Assembly (NCBI GenBank): GCA_910584375.1
Contig: CAJUAH010000008.1
Location: 97,708-161,707, forward strand
From: an uncultured Acetatifactor sp.
Lineage (GTDB): Bacteria > Bacillota > Clostridia > Lachnospirales > Lachnospiraceae
Direction: 5' to 3'
DNA length: 64,000 bases
The notes under the pieces were generated by a model that saw only the letters and a list, made by a program, of their open reading frames with translations, searched no databases and was not told the origin of the DNA. Both the position numbers and the translations under genes were made by a program. Below are positions 51,837 to 59,923 of this stretch, piece after piece (the stretch's first letter is position 1; each line of letters starts with the position of its first letter).

Positions 51837-53275
51837 ACACCGTCCCCTTCTTTCGTCTCCAGCAGAGCCTGCAGAGTATCCGTCCCGGCGGAAATCTTTT
51901 CGTAATTTTCCTTCTGCACGGCCATCTTGAGCCGCAGTACCGCCCGACTTACCTCCGGAGGGGCGTCCGCGGTGAGCTGACGGATGTTCTCCATAAACAT
52001 CTCCGCCTTCTCCCAGTTCTCCATCTCCACAGACAGAATCAGTTTAGACAGATTTTTCCGCAGGGCCTCCCGGTTGGGATCCGTGCCGTAGCGGGCGGCG
52101 TCCTGCTGCTCGGGAGGCGCGTCGCCCCAGAAAGAGAGCCTGGGTCTGGGGGATACCGAAGATTCCTCGCCCGGCTCCGCCCCGGCCTCGGGATCCCTCC
52201 CCACCCAGACCGAGAATGAAAAAGTGGTGCCCTTCCCCTTCACACTCTCCACATTGATACTGCCGCCCATGAGTTCCACCAGCTGGCGGCAGATGGAAAG
52301 CCCCAATCCTGTTCCCCCATATTTGCGGGATGTGGAGGCGTCAACCTGTGAAAAGCTCTGAAACAGCTTTCCCTGATCTTTTAAGTCTATGCCGATTCCC
52401 GTGTCGCCCACCAGGAAAAAGAGCTCTATGGAATCCCCGGTCTGCGCGGTCTTTATGACTTCCAGCGTAATCTTTCCCACGCTGGTGAACTTCTGGGCGT
52501 TGGACAGCAGATTGTTCAGGATCTGCACGATCCGCAGTTCATCTCCCACCACATACTCCGGCACGCCCGGAGAAACCGTCACAAAAAAATCCAGCCCCTT
52601 CTCTGTTATCCGGCCCTTGTGACTGGCCATCACATAGTCTGTCATGCCGCGCAGAGAAAAGCGCCGCTGTTCCAATGTGAATTTTCCCGCCTCCAGCTTG
52701 GAAAAATCCAGAATATTATTAATGATCTTGTTCATTTCCCCGCAGCAGCGTTCGATCAGCTGCAGCTTGCGAAGTTTTTCCTTTTCCGTCTCCAGCGGCA
52801 TCAATTCCCGGATCTGCCCCGAGATACCGTTGACGGGCGTGCGCAGTTCATGGGTGACATTGGCCACAAATTCCGACTTGACGCGCATGGCGTCCTGGGC
52901 CTCCTGCCTGACCTGCTCCAGCTCATGGCTCAGATATTCCTTTTCCAGCACATCGCTCGCCATGCACAGGCAGTCCCCCTGCTGTTCCCGGCGAATCATA
53001 CGCAGATCGGCGGGAAAACAGGTCTGGTTTTTGCGGTACGCCGTCACACGGCGTATCTCCATGCCAAAGGGATGGGCGGCCTCCCAGCCTTCTTCCTTCT
53101 TCCGGAACACCCCGGGAAAGACATTTCCGATAAATACGCCTCGCAGCCCCCCGTCGTACCCCAGTTTTTCTCTGGCGGCGGCATTGTCATATGTAATCAG
53201 TCCGTTGTCGTCAAATGCCAGTATTATCTCCAATACATTCTCATAAGAAAACATATCCGAATCCTGCCGACACAT
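51833..53275 (-). CDS. PAS-type sensor histidine kinase
   Basis: 480 residues from ATG 53275 (GGAGAGG eight bases ahead); GTG 53284 is a possible but less likely start. An N-terminal PAS-like fold (10-115), coiled coil, then HisKA with the H box FVANVTHELRTPVNG and HATPase with N box NNLLSNAQKF, G1 GDTGIGID and G2 GGTGLGLSI. No membrane segment: cytosolic. A C-terminal extension of about 110 residues is helical, with no HPt histidine and no receiver. It probably phosphorylates one or both receiver-HD-GYP proteins encoded on either side. Confidence 0.92.
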   Translation of the reverse strand: MCRQDSDMFSYENVLEIILAFDDNGLITYDNAAAREKLGYDGGLRGVFIGNVFPGVFRKKEEGWEAAHPFGMEIRRVTAYRKNQTCFPADLRMIRREQQGDCLCMASDVLEKEYLSHELEQVRQEAQDAMRVKSEFVANVTHELRTPVNGISGQIRELMPLETEKEKLRKLQLIERCCGEMNKIINNILDFSKLEAGKFTLEQRRFSLRGMTDYVMASHKGRITEKGLDFFVTVSPGVPEYVVGDELRIVQILNNLLSNAQKFTSVGKITLEVIKTAQTGDSIELFFLVGDTGIGIDLKDQGKLFQSFSQVDASTSRKYGGTGLGLSICRQLVELMGGSINVESVKGKGTTFSFSVWVGRDPEAGAEPGEESSVSPRPRLSFWGDAPPEQQDAARYGTDPNREALRKNLSKLILSVEMENWEKAEMFMENIRQLTADAPPEVSRAVLRLKMAVQKENYEKISAGTDTLQALLETKEGDGV

Positions 53276-53356
53276 AAAACTCACCTCTCCACGCAGTATT
53301 GGGACAAAAAACAGCGAACCCCTGGACGCGGTTCTGCTGTTCTATGTATAAAATAA

Positions 53357-54445
53357 TTATTCGGCGAAGTCAAACATCTTGATTACTTCCACAATATTGA
53401 AGAAATCTTCCTTCGCCAACTGGAAACACTCGATCACGTCAGGCGAAAACTGTCCGCACTCTCCGCCCAGAATCATCTGGTACGCCAGAGAATTGCCGTA
53501 CACGCCCTTGTATACCCTCTCGCTCACCAGCGCGTCGTACACGTCCACGATGGAGACGATCTGCGCGCTGATGGGAATCTGCTCTCCCACCAGATGATCG
53601 GGATAACCGTTTCCGTCCCACCTCTCATGATGCCAGCGGCAGATCTCGTAGCAGTAGCGGTAAAACTCATCCGACTGGCTCTTGCGGAACTTCTCCAGTA
53701 TATCGCATCCGATAACGGGATGTCTCTTTATCACCTCAAACTCCTCCGGCGTCAGGCGCGCGGGCTTTAACAGAATGGCGTCCGGAATACCGATCTTGCC
53801 GATATCATGCAGCGCCGAGGCTCTGGCGATGGCGTCGATCTGAGACTTGGTCAGACCGTACTTGGGGAAATATTTCTCCATGTATTTCAGCAGTATCCTG
53901 GTAAAATACTTGATGCGGCGGATATGCTCGCCCGTCTCCGAACTCCTGAACTCAACCACGGAGCTGAGCGCGTCGATCATAAACTCATTGTTGTCCTGAA
54001 TCTTCTTCTGCTGCGCCAGGATCTCTATCTCCTGTTCTTTCAGGCGCACTTCCATATTGTGCTTATTCTGGTACAACTCCACGATATTGCCGGCTCTGCG
54101 CTTTACAATATCCGGGTAGAACGGTTTATGTATCACATCCGCGATGCCGTAAGCATAAGCTCTGTCTTCGCTGTTTCTGACAGTCTCGCTGGTGATCAGA
54201 ATCACCGGAAGATGCTGGATCATGTCTTTGGATTTCATATACTCCAGCACGCCGAAACCGTCCATCTCCGGCATGACGATATCCAGCAGAATCAGAACGA
54301 GATCCTCATTCGCCTCGATCTGGCTGATAGCCTCCTTGCCGTTGGCGGCCTGGACGATATCATACTCGTCCCGAAACAGATTCTCCAATATGGCTCTGTT
54401 CACTTCCTCATCGTCCACGATCAGTATCTTCCGTCTCTCCGTCAT
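53357..54445 (-). CDS. response regulator with HD-GYP domain, active-site intact
   Basis: 362 residues from ATG 54445, preceded by GGAGGAAGAGGTGA; ATG 54493 is an upstream alternative with a poor site. Receiver domain (ILIVDDEEVNR, phospho-acceptor in LLDIVMPEMDG), a coiled coil rich in Glu and Gln, and an HD-GYP domain with LHDIGKIGIPDAIL, KRHPVIGCDIL, WHHERWDGNGYP and DVYDAL, all the known metal ligands. It should hydrolyse c-di-GMP under control of phosphorylation. First gene of the chemotaxis operon, 81 bases before the histidine kinase gene. Confidence 0.93.
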   Translation of the reverse strand: MTERRKILIVDDEEVNRAILENLFRDEYDIVQAANGKEAISQIEANEDLVLILLDIVMPEMDGFGVLEYMKSKDMIQHLPVILITSETVRNSEDRAYAYGIADVIHKPFYPDIVKRRAGNIVELYQNKHNMEVRLKEQEIEILAQQKKIQDNNEFMIDALSSVVEFRSSETGEHIRRIKYFTRILLKYMEKYFPKYGLTKSQIDAIARASALHDIGKIGIPDAILLKPARLTPEEFEVIKRHPVIGCDILEKFRKSQSDEFYRYCYEICRWHHERWDGNGYPDHLVGEQIPISAQIVSIVDVYDALVSERVYKGVYGNSLAYQMILGGECGQFSPDVIECFQLAKEDFFNIVEVIKMFDFAE

Positions 54446-54638
54446 GACTCTGTTCACCTCTTCCTCCACAATAACGATCTTCTGCTCATCCATGTCACTC
54501 AATCCCCGCAAATTCTGAAATCTTCGATAATATTACATTCCGTAAACGGTACATGCACCGCCACACAGGTCTATCAACAATCTTATCATACCCGCTGAGA
54601 AATGTCAATCATTCGTGCCTGTAAATCCGATATATCCG

Positions 54639-55751
54639 CTATCTTTGACGGCCATATGCGTTACACAGCGCGATCACTCTGTCCACTTCATCCTCCCGCA
54701 TCTCGGGAAAGAGCGGCAGCGTCACACAGTGCGCGGCCAGATATTCCGCGTTGGGACAGTCCCCCGGCCCATATCCCAGACACGCGTAAGCCTTTTGCAG
54801 ATGGCATGGCACAGGATAATGCATATTGCATTCCACGTTTTCATTTTCCATATATTGCATAAAATCTTCCCGGTCCGTCACGGTGACTACGAACAAATGG
54901 TATACAGGCTCCGTATTGTCGGGATGCGCCTGCATGGCGAGCAGGGGGTTACGGATCTCCCGCTGATATCTCCTGCCGATTTCCCTGCGGCGCGCGGTCC
55001 ACTGCGGCAGATATTTCAGACTGACGCTCAGCACCGCCCCCTGTATCCCCTCCAGCCGCATATTATAGCCTACTTCGTCATGATAGTACCGCACGTCGCA
55101 GCCCTGGTTCTTCAGGCGGCATATGTGCCTGAAATACTCCTCCTTATCGCAGGTCACGCTCCCGCCCTCACCGAAAGCATAGAGATTTTTTCCCGGATAG
55201 AAACTAAAACATCCCATTTCCCCCAACGTGCCCACATTCCTGCCCTCGTATCTGGCGCCGTGCGCCTGGGCGCAGTCCTCCACCACAAACAGTCCGTGCC
55301 GGTCCGCGATCTCCCGTATCCGGTTATACGCAAAAGGCTGCCCATACAGGTGTACGCCGATGATCCCCCTGGTTCTCTCCGTGATCCTCTCCTCCACGGA
55401 AAGCGGATCTATCTCCCAGGTGTCGGCGCAGCAGTCGGCAAATACCGGCACAGCGCCCGTATAAGTCACCCCCCAGGCCGTGGCGATATAGGTATTGGCG
55501 GGTACGATCACCTCGTCCCCCGGCCCCACGCCCAGCGCCAGCATGGCAAGGTGCAGCGCCGAAGTTCCGTTGTTTACGCCGCAGGCGTACCTGCTCCCCA
55601 CGCTGGCGGCAAATTCCCGGTCAAAAGCGTCCGCGTATTTCCCGCCGGAAAAGGCCGTCTCACCGCATACCTTCGCGATGGCGGCCAGATACTCCTCCCG
55701 GTGTTTCTCAAAATCCCTCGTCAGATCGATTCGCCGTATCCTTTCCTTCAT
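54639..55751 (-). CDS. DegT/DnrJ/EryC1/StrS family sugar aminotransferase
   Basis: 370 residues from ATG 55751 (GAGG nine bases ahead). Fold type I PLP enzyme: K188 in SFYPGKNLYAFGEGG binds PLP, D159 in VVEDCAQAHGA holds the ring nitrogen, and GTSALHLAMLALGVGPGDEV binds the phosphate. Members transfer an amino group to a nucleotide-linked keto-sugar. Its place after two GT2 genes fits an amino-sugar decoration of a surface glycan. Which sugar cannot be read. Last gene of its operon; no clear terminator seen. Confidence 0.93.
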   Translation of the reverse strand: MKERIRRIDLTRDFEKHREEYLAAIAKVCGETAFSGGKYADAFDREFAASVGSRYACGVNNGTSALHLAMLALGVGPGDEVIVPANTYIATAWGVTYTGAVPVFADCCADTWEIDPLSVEERITERTRGIIGVHLYGQPFAYNRIREIADRHGLFVVEDCAQAHGARYEGRNVGTLGEMGCFSFYPGKNLYAFGEGGSVTCDKEEYFRHICRLKNQGCDVRYYHDEVGYNMRLEGIQGAVLSVSLKYLPQWTARRREIGRRYQREIRNPLLAMQAHPDNTEPVYHLFVVTVTDREDFMQYMENENVECNMHYPVPCHLQKAYACLGYGPGDCPNAEYLAAHCVTLPLFPEMREDEVDRVIALCNAYGRQR

Positions 55752-55779
55752 AATATAATACCTCGTCTCTCTGTGCGTC

Positions 55780-56505
55780 TCATATATGTTTCCTGACGTT
55801 AAACTCCCAGAACAGTCTGGCAATCTGCCGGATATAGTTGCAGGCGGTCTTAAATATCTTTACCGTTGTATTGTAATCCTCCTGCCATTCCACCGGATAG
55901 TCCAGTATCTTCACGCCCCGCCGCTCCGCCCGCAGCAAAAACTCTATCATATAAAACCACCCGTTGTCCCGGCTGCCAGCCTCCGCAAGGGAGAGCGCCG
56001 TCTCCCGACGCACGAAAGTAAAACCGCAGATGGCATCGGTACATCGCATCCGCAGAAAAACTTTTAACAGAATCAAAAGCCCCCGGGAAGTAAACCTGCG
56101 GTACCATTTCCGGCCCCGGGTGTCAGATTCCGCGGCAAACCGGCTGCCGTTTATATATTGCAGCTCCCCGTCCTCTTCAAACAACCGTATGGCCTCTCCC
56201 AAATGTCTGATATTGGTGGACAGATCGATATCCATATATCCCACGATCTCTCCCCCGGCAAGCTCCAGCCCCCGGCGAAACGCCGCTCCCACGCCGCGCA
56301 CGTCTATCCTCTCATAGCGTACCCCGGGATATCTGGCGCACAGCCCGGCGGCGATGTCCGGCGTCTCGTCCTCGGAACCGTTGTCCACGATCCATATCTC
56401 ATAGTCTTCAAACCCAATGGCGGCCAGATATTCCACAGTAGTGACAATGCCCTTTTCCAGTCGGAGCCGTTCATTCAATACGGGGAAAATAATCGTCCAC
56501 ATCAT
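55780..56505 (-). CDS. glycosyltransferase family 2, DPM1-like
   Basis: 241 residues. GT-A fold of the polyprenol-phosphate type: FPVLNE, WIVDNGSEDETPDIA, and acceptor motif GYMDIDLSTNI with the metal DxD. It lacks C-terminal membrane segments, as in soluble DPM1-type enzymes that make polyprenyl-phosphate sugars. The start overlaps the stop of the next gene upstream by four bases (ATGA), so the two transferases are translationally coupled. Confidence 0.88.
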   Translation of the reverse strand: MMWTIIFPVLNERLRLEKGIVTTVEYLAAIGFEDYEIWIVDNGSEDETPDIAAGLCARYPGVRYERIDVRGVGAAFRRGLELAGGEIVGYMDIDLSTNIRHLGEAIRLFEEDGELQYINGSRFAAESDTRGRKWYRRFTSRGLLILLKVFLRMRCTDAICGFTFVRRETALSLAEAGSRDNGWFYMIEFLLRAERRGVKILDYPVEWQEDYNTTVKIFKTACNYIRQIARLFWEFNVRKHI

Positions 56506-57449
56506 TTTGTCAGTTTTTCCACCCCTTCTATCACATATCTCTGCCGTTTGAAAGAAACGTTCAGTATGACGGACAGATATTTAAAGATCAGCGTGAGCAG
56601 GACAAACAACATAAAAAATCCCAGAGACATCAGCGCCATGATGGAAAGCCAGCCCTCCACCGGCCTGATCGCGCCCAGCGCAGAGTAGACGATGTCGCCG
56701 AACACAACAAGGAGCGCGCCAAAGAACAGCACGCTGAGCAGCATCGACAGCTTTTCCAGCACATCTGTGAAGATGATGAGCGTATCCATGGCCAACACGC
56801 TGCGGCTCCCCCGCTCTTCCCGCCGCCTTTCCCTGGGGGCGACTCTGGCGTTCTCATAAAACACAGTCTCCATCCTGAGGCCGCAGCTCGCATACAGGGC
56901 CTTGCGGTAGGGAATGTATACATTCAACTGGTTCACCCTGTTCACCGCCCGCCGGGACACGATCCGAAACCGATCCTGTCGCAGCCGGTTCTGTTTATGG
57001 CTGCCCAGATTATATACAAAGTAGAACAGCTTTGAGGTCAGGGGGATATAATGTCGGGGAGACGCGGCCACCACGTCATAGCCTTCCAGGGATTTCCGGT
57101 AAACGTCCAGAATCAGGGACGATTCAAAATCCATGGTGCAGCTGTCGAACTCAAAGATAAAATCTCCCACCGCCAGATCCCTGCCTGCGTTCATCGCCGC
57201 CTCCACACCCTGATAATAACTCAGGTTGATCAGGCTGACCACATGGCTGCCCCCGTCCTCCCGCAGAAAGTTCCGGGCCTGTTCCAGCGTATCGTCCACA
57301 CAGCCGTCATTCACACATATGATCTCATATTTTTCAAAGTTTTCCTGTATAATGCCGCAGACTTTGCTCATAAAATCCCTGACGCGATTGCCGTCATTAT
57401 GAAGATAGACAATACAGGAAACAAAATTTTTTTCTCTTGCCACAGCCAT
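56502..57449 (-). CDS. glycosyltransferase family 2 with two C-terminal membrane segments
   Basis: 315 residues. GT-A core: IVYLHNDGNRV, ICVNDGCVDDTLEQA and the acidic FEFDSCTMDFE where the DxD stands. Two hydrophobic segments at about 235-260 and 270-295, as in GtrB/ArnC-type undecaprenyl-phosphate glycosyltransferases. The second Asp of DxD is Ser-Cys shifted (FDSC), so activity is less certain than for the neighbour. Between the FAD oxidoreductase gene and the second GT2. Confidence 0.85.
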   Translation of the reverse strand: MAVAREKNFVSCIVYLHNDGNRVRDFMSKVCGIIQENFEKYEIICVNDGCVDDTLEQARNFLREDGGSHVVSLINLSYYQGVEAAMNAGRDLAVGDFIFEFDSCTMDFESSLILDVYRKSLEGYDVVAASPRHYIPLTSKLFYFVYNLGSHKQNRLRQDRFRIVSRRAVNRVNQLNVYIPYRKALYASCGLRMETVFYENARVAPRERRREERGSRSVLAMDTLIIFTDVLEKLSMLLSVLFFGALLVVFGDIVYSALGAIRPVEGWLSIMALMSLGFFMLFVLLTLIFKYLSVILNVSFKRQRYVIEGVEKLTK

Positions 57450-57473
57450 CTTTATACCGCTCCAAATAAATCG

Positions 57474-58613
57474 TCATTCCAAATATTCGTCCAGATCGTA
57501 TACCGTGTTGATCTTTCCCGACAATACGCTCAGGAAGACCGGCTCCGTCGAGGCATATCTTACCACCGTGGGCCTGGAGTCGTCAATCTCCGAAGCTTTC
57601 AGGATCGGTTTCATGGAAAACAGCGATCTCTCATACTCGAATGCAAATTCATCCCGAATGTATTTGCGGGCCAGAGCGGACATGTATTCCCACGCGCTCT
57701 CCGGCCTGTTTTCGCAGAGATCGCAGTTGCCCAGCCCGGCGCCGTCGCAATAAGCGGGATCCCGCAGCCCCGCGGCGCAGGGGAATGCAGGTAACGCCTC
57801 GCAGCATGTGCTGTGGGGCGTAAAAGTCACGGAAGTCAGCGAGTGGAACCCGGTCTTTCCAAAGGGCATAACGGAGAAAAAAGGGCCGTCCATCACCGTC
57901 AGTCCCACGTCCCGCAGCGCGTCGTTTGGCCTGCACAATATAATCTCACACAGCTCATACTTCAGCGGGAACAACTCCGCCTCCACGCCCTCCAGCAGTG
58001 TCAGCACCTGATTTACGGAGGCATAGGAAACGTTTAACACAAAGGGCGCCTCCCATCGCTGCTCCTGCCCCTGGGCCCGGGTCAGGATCTCAAAATGCGA
58101 TTTTCTCTTTATGATCCTCTGGATCCGCTGACCACAGCGAAGCTGCGCGTTGGGGTAAGCCTTCAGTCTTTCCAGCAGACAGTCCCGCAGGATATGAGCG
58201 TCATAGGTGTATTCCCGCGCCAAAAACGCCCCGTCGCAGACGCCCTCCCTGAAATACGTCCCCACTGGGACGTCGGTGCAGGGGATCCCGGCGTCCCGGC
58301 AGAATTTCCGAAACTCCCCGGCATCCGTCCAGGAAAAAAAGCTGGATGTGGCATAAATCTGGCTGAATGCAGAATGAATGCAAAAGCCGTATTCCTCGGT
58401 AAACCTTTTGAAATATCCCGCCGACTTCATGGCTGTGGAAAGGGAACGGGGATAATGATACCCCATGTGTACCCTCGCCTGGTTGACATAAGTGGCCCTG
58501 GTAAAGGGCGCCTCCTCCTGCTCCAGGATCACCACGCTCTGCCCTCTTTCCGCACAGAATAAAGCCGCGTACAGGCCGTACAGCCCCGCTCCAATGATTA
58601 TCTTGTCCGGCAT
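57474..58613 (-). CDS. FAD-dependent oxidoreductase (DAO family)
   Basis: 379 residues. N-terminal dinucleotide fold GAGLYGLYAALFCAERG and VILEQEEAPF, then a mixed substrate domain with many Cys (13 or so). C-terminal block GKINTVYDLDEYLE. No membrane segment. Family members oxidise hydroxy acids, amino acids or sugars. Next to a sugar aminotransferase and GT2s, it may oxidise a nucleotide or lipid-linked sugar before amination. Two bases separate it from the HPt gene, so both are made together. Confidence 0.85.
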   Translation of the reverse strand: MPDKIIIGAGLYGLYAALFCAERGQSVVILEQEEAPFTRATYVNQARVHMGYHYPRSLSTAMKSAGYFKRFTEEYGFCIHSAFSQIYATSSFFSWTDAGEFRKFCRDAGIPCTDVPVGTYFREGVCDGAFLAREYTYDAHILRDCLLERLKAYPNAQLRCGQRIQRIIKRKSHFEILTRAQGQEQRWEAPFVLNVSYASVNQVLTLLEGVEAELFPLKYELCEIILCRPNDALRDVGLTVMDGPFFSVMPFGKTGFHSLTSVTFTPHSTCCEALPAFPCAAGLRDPAYCDGAGLGNCDLCENRPESAWEYMSALARKYIRDEFAFEYERSLFSMKPILKASEIDDSRPTVVRYASTEPVFLSVLSGKINTVYDLDEYLE

Positions 58614-58615
58614 GC

Positions 58616-58981
58616 TTATCCCTCGATCAACCCGGCAAAAAGCTTATACGCCTCCTCCAGCGCCGCCCTCTGAACTGCCACCTGCTCCCGGTCTACCTCC
58701 TCCGCAGCCTTGCCCCGCAGCAATTCCGTGAGCGCAGACGCGGGCCTGCCGATGGGATCCAGCCCCAGATTGGCGCTCACGCCCTTGAGGGTGTGCGCAT
58801 ATTTAAACGCCTCCTCATAGTTTTCCCCGTCCAGGCTATTCAACAAACCTCTGTAGTTTGTGTCGTCTTTGAATTTCAGGAGAAATTTCAGATACAGAGC
58901 CTCATTCCCCATAAATCGATGCAGGGTGCCTTCCACATCCGCGCCGTTCTCCGCCAGTCTCTGTTTTAATGCCTCGTCCAT
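58616..58981 (-). CDS. stand-alone HPt phosphotransfer protein
   Basis: 121 residues forming one HPt four-helix domain, phospho-acceptor H63 in the motif AHTLKGVSANLG. It relays phosphate between a receiver and another receiver or kinase. It heads the operon with FAD oxidoreductase, two GT2 and DegT genes, an unusual place for an HPt gene. Candidate partners are the receiver proteins in the chemotaxis operon (53357 and 50775) and the XRE-receiver at 59146, 164 bases upstream. Ribosome site AAAGGATG. Confidence 0.9.
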   Translation of the reverse strand: MDEALKQRLAENGADVEGTLHRFMGNEALYLKFLLKFKDDTNYRGLLNSLDGENYEEAFKYAHTLKGVSANLGLDPIGRPASALTELLRGKAAEEVDREQVAVQRAALEEAYKLFAGLIEG

Positions 58982-59025
58982 GATTTTTCATCCTTTCCTT
59001 GCTCATACTGCCTGATTTTATATAG

Positions 59026-59054
59026 ATTATATAGGAACACCGGACGCATTGCAA
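59026..59054 (-). promoter_or_regulatory. promoter of HPt-glycosyltransferase operon
   Basis: TTGCAA (59054-59049), 17 bases, perfect -10 TATAAT (59031-59026), about 45 bases before the HPt start. Confidence 0.65.
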
Positions 59055-59145
59055 TAGTCAGGCTGGATTTATTGGGTGTACTGCGATATAACGGTCTGGC
59101 ACACGGGAGGCCGGGGAATTGCCTGAGCCGATGGGGAAAAAGTGA

Positions 59146-59775
59146 TCATCCGATCCGCTCTGTCAAACACTCCGCCGCAAAGGGTTTTACAACAAAGGCC
59201 TCCGCGCCAAGCTGCAGCGCAAGTTTCACGTTGTTCTCTGAGGACAGCGCCGACAGCATGACCACTTTCAGCTGCGGATACTCTTCCTTTATATGTTTTA
59301 AAGTCTCCAGACCGTCCATGACCGGCATCCCAATGTCCAGCACGCATACGTCTACCGACTCATTCTTTAATATGTGCAGACATTCTCTGCCGTTTTCCGC
59401 CTGCAAAACGCTGTGGCCATGATGGGTCAGTATATCCTCCAGCATCATCCGCATAAAATCCGAATCGTCAACGACCAGGATCCTTTTGCTCTCTCCCGAC
59501 CGCGGGACAGGAATATAATCATATATGCTGTCCGCCTGGCTCTGGTTCAGCACTTCTCCCAGCGGGGCCGCGTTCTGCCTGGCAATACCCAGCAATTCGT
59601 CGGCGCTTACCCACAGGGCCTCCGAGATTGCGGGCACCATGGCTATATCCGGGTAGGAGACACCCATCTCCCACCTTGAGACAGCCTGGGGCGTGACGCC
59701 CAGCATCTCCCCCAACTCCGCCTGGGTGAGATTTCTCTTTTGCCGTTTGCTCTTTATTACCTCTCCTATATTCAT
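59146..59775 (-). CDS. XRE helix-turn-helix fused to a C-terminal receiver domain
   Basis: 209 residues. Residues 1-62 are a Cro/CI-type HTH (MNIGEVIKSKRQKRNLTQAE, LGVTPQAVSRWE). A short linker (63-97) leads to a complete receiver domain (98-209) with D103-D104, phospho-acceptor D147 (VLDIGMPVMDG), S175 and K197. Most response regulators carry the receiver at the N-terminus; this reversed order is uncommon. It lies upstream of and co-directional with the HPt operon, and a dyad at its own promoter suggests autoregulation. Confidence 0.92.
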   Translation of the reverse strand: MNIGEVIKSKRQKRNLTQAELGEMLGVTPQAVSRWEMGVSYPDIAMVPAISEALWVSADELLGIARQNAAPLGEVLNQSQADSIYDYIPVPRSGESKRILVVDDSDFMRMMLEDILTHHGHSVLQAENGRECLHILKNESVDVCVLDIGMPVMDGLETLKHIKEEYPQLKVVMLSALSSENNVKLALQLGAEAFVVKPFAAECLTERIG

Positions 59776-59824
59776 CCCTTTTCTCCTCTCTCTGCACTGC
59801 CTGCGCGGCGGCGCGAATTTGGTT

Positions 59825-59834
59825 TCACCGGTGA
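59825..59834. promoter_or_regulatory. palindrome at promoter of XRE-receiver gene
   Basis: TCACCGGTGA, flanked by TT...TGAA, lies just after the -10 box. It is the size of a Cro/CI-type operator, so it is a candidate self-binding site. Confidence 0.4.
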
Positions 59835-59841
59835 TGAAATA

Positions 59842-59871
59842 AGTTTAGCACGATGAAAAAACATACGTCAA
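59842..59871 (-). promoter_or_regulatory. promoter of XRE-receiver gene
   Basis: TTGACG (59871-59866), 18 bases, TAAACT (59847-59842). Confidence 0.45.
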
Positions 59872-59923
59872 ACAAGTGGTGATTGCGCTGTCATAACGGA
59901 TCCCAACCGGCAGAACATCACAT

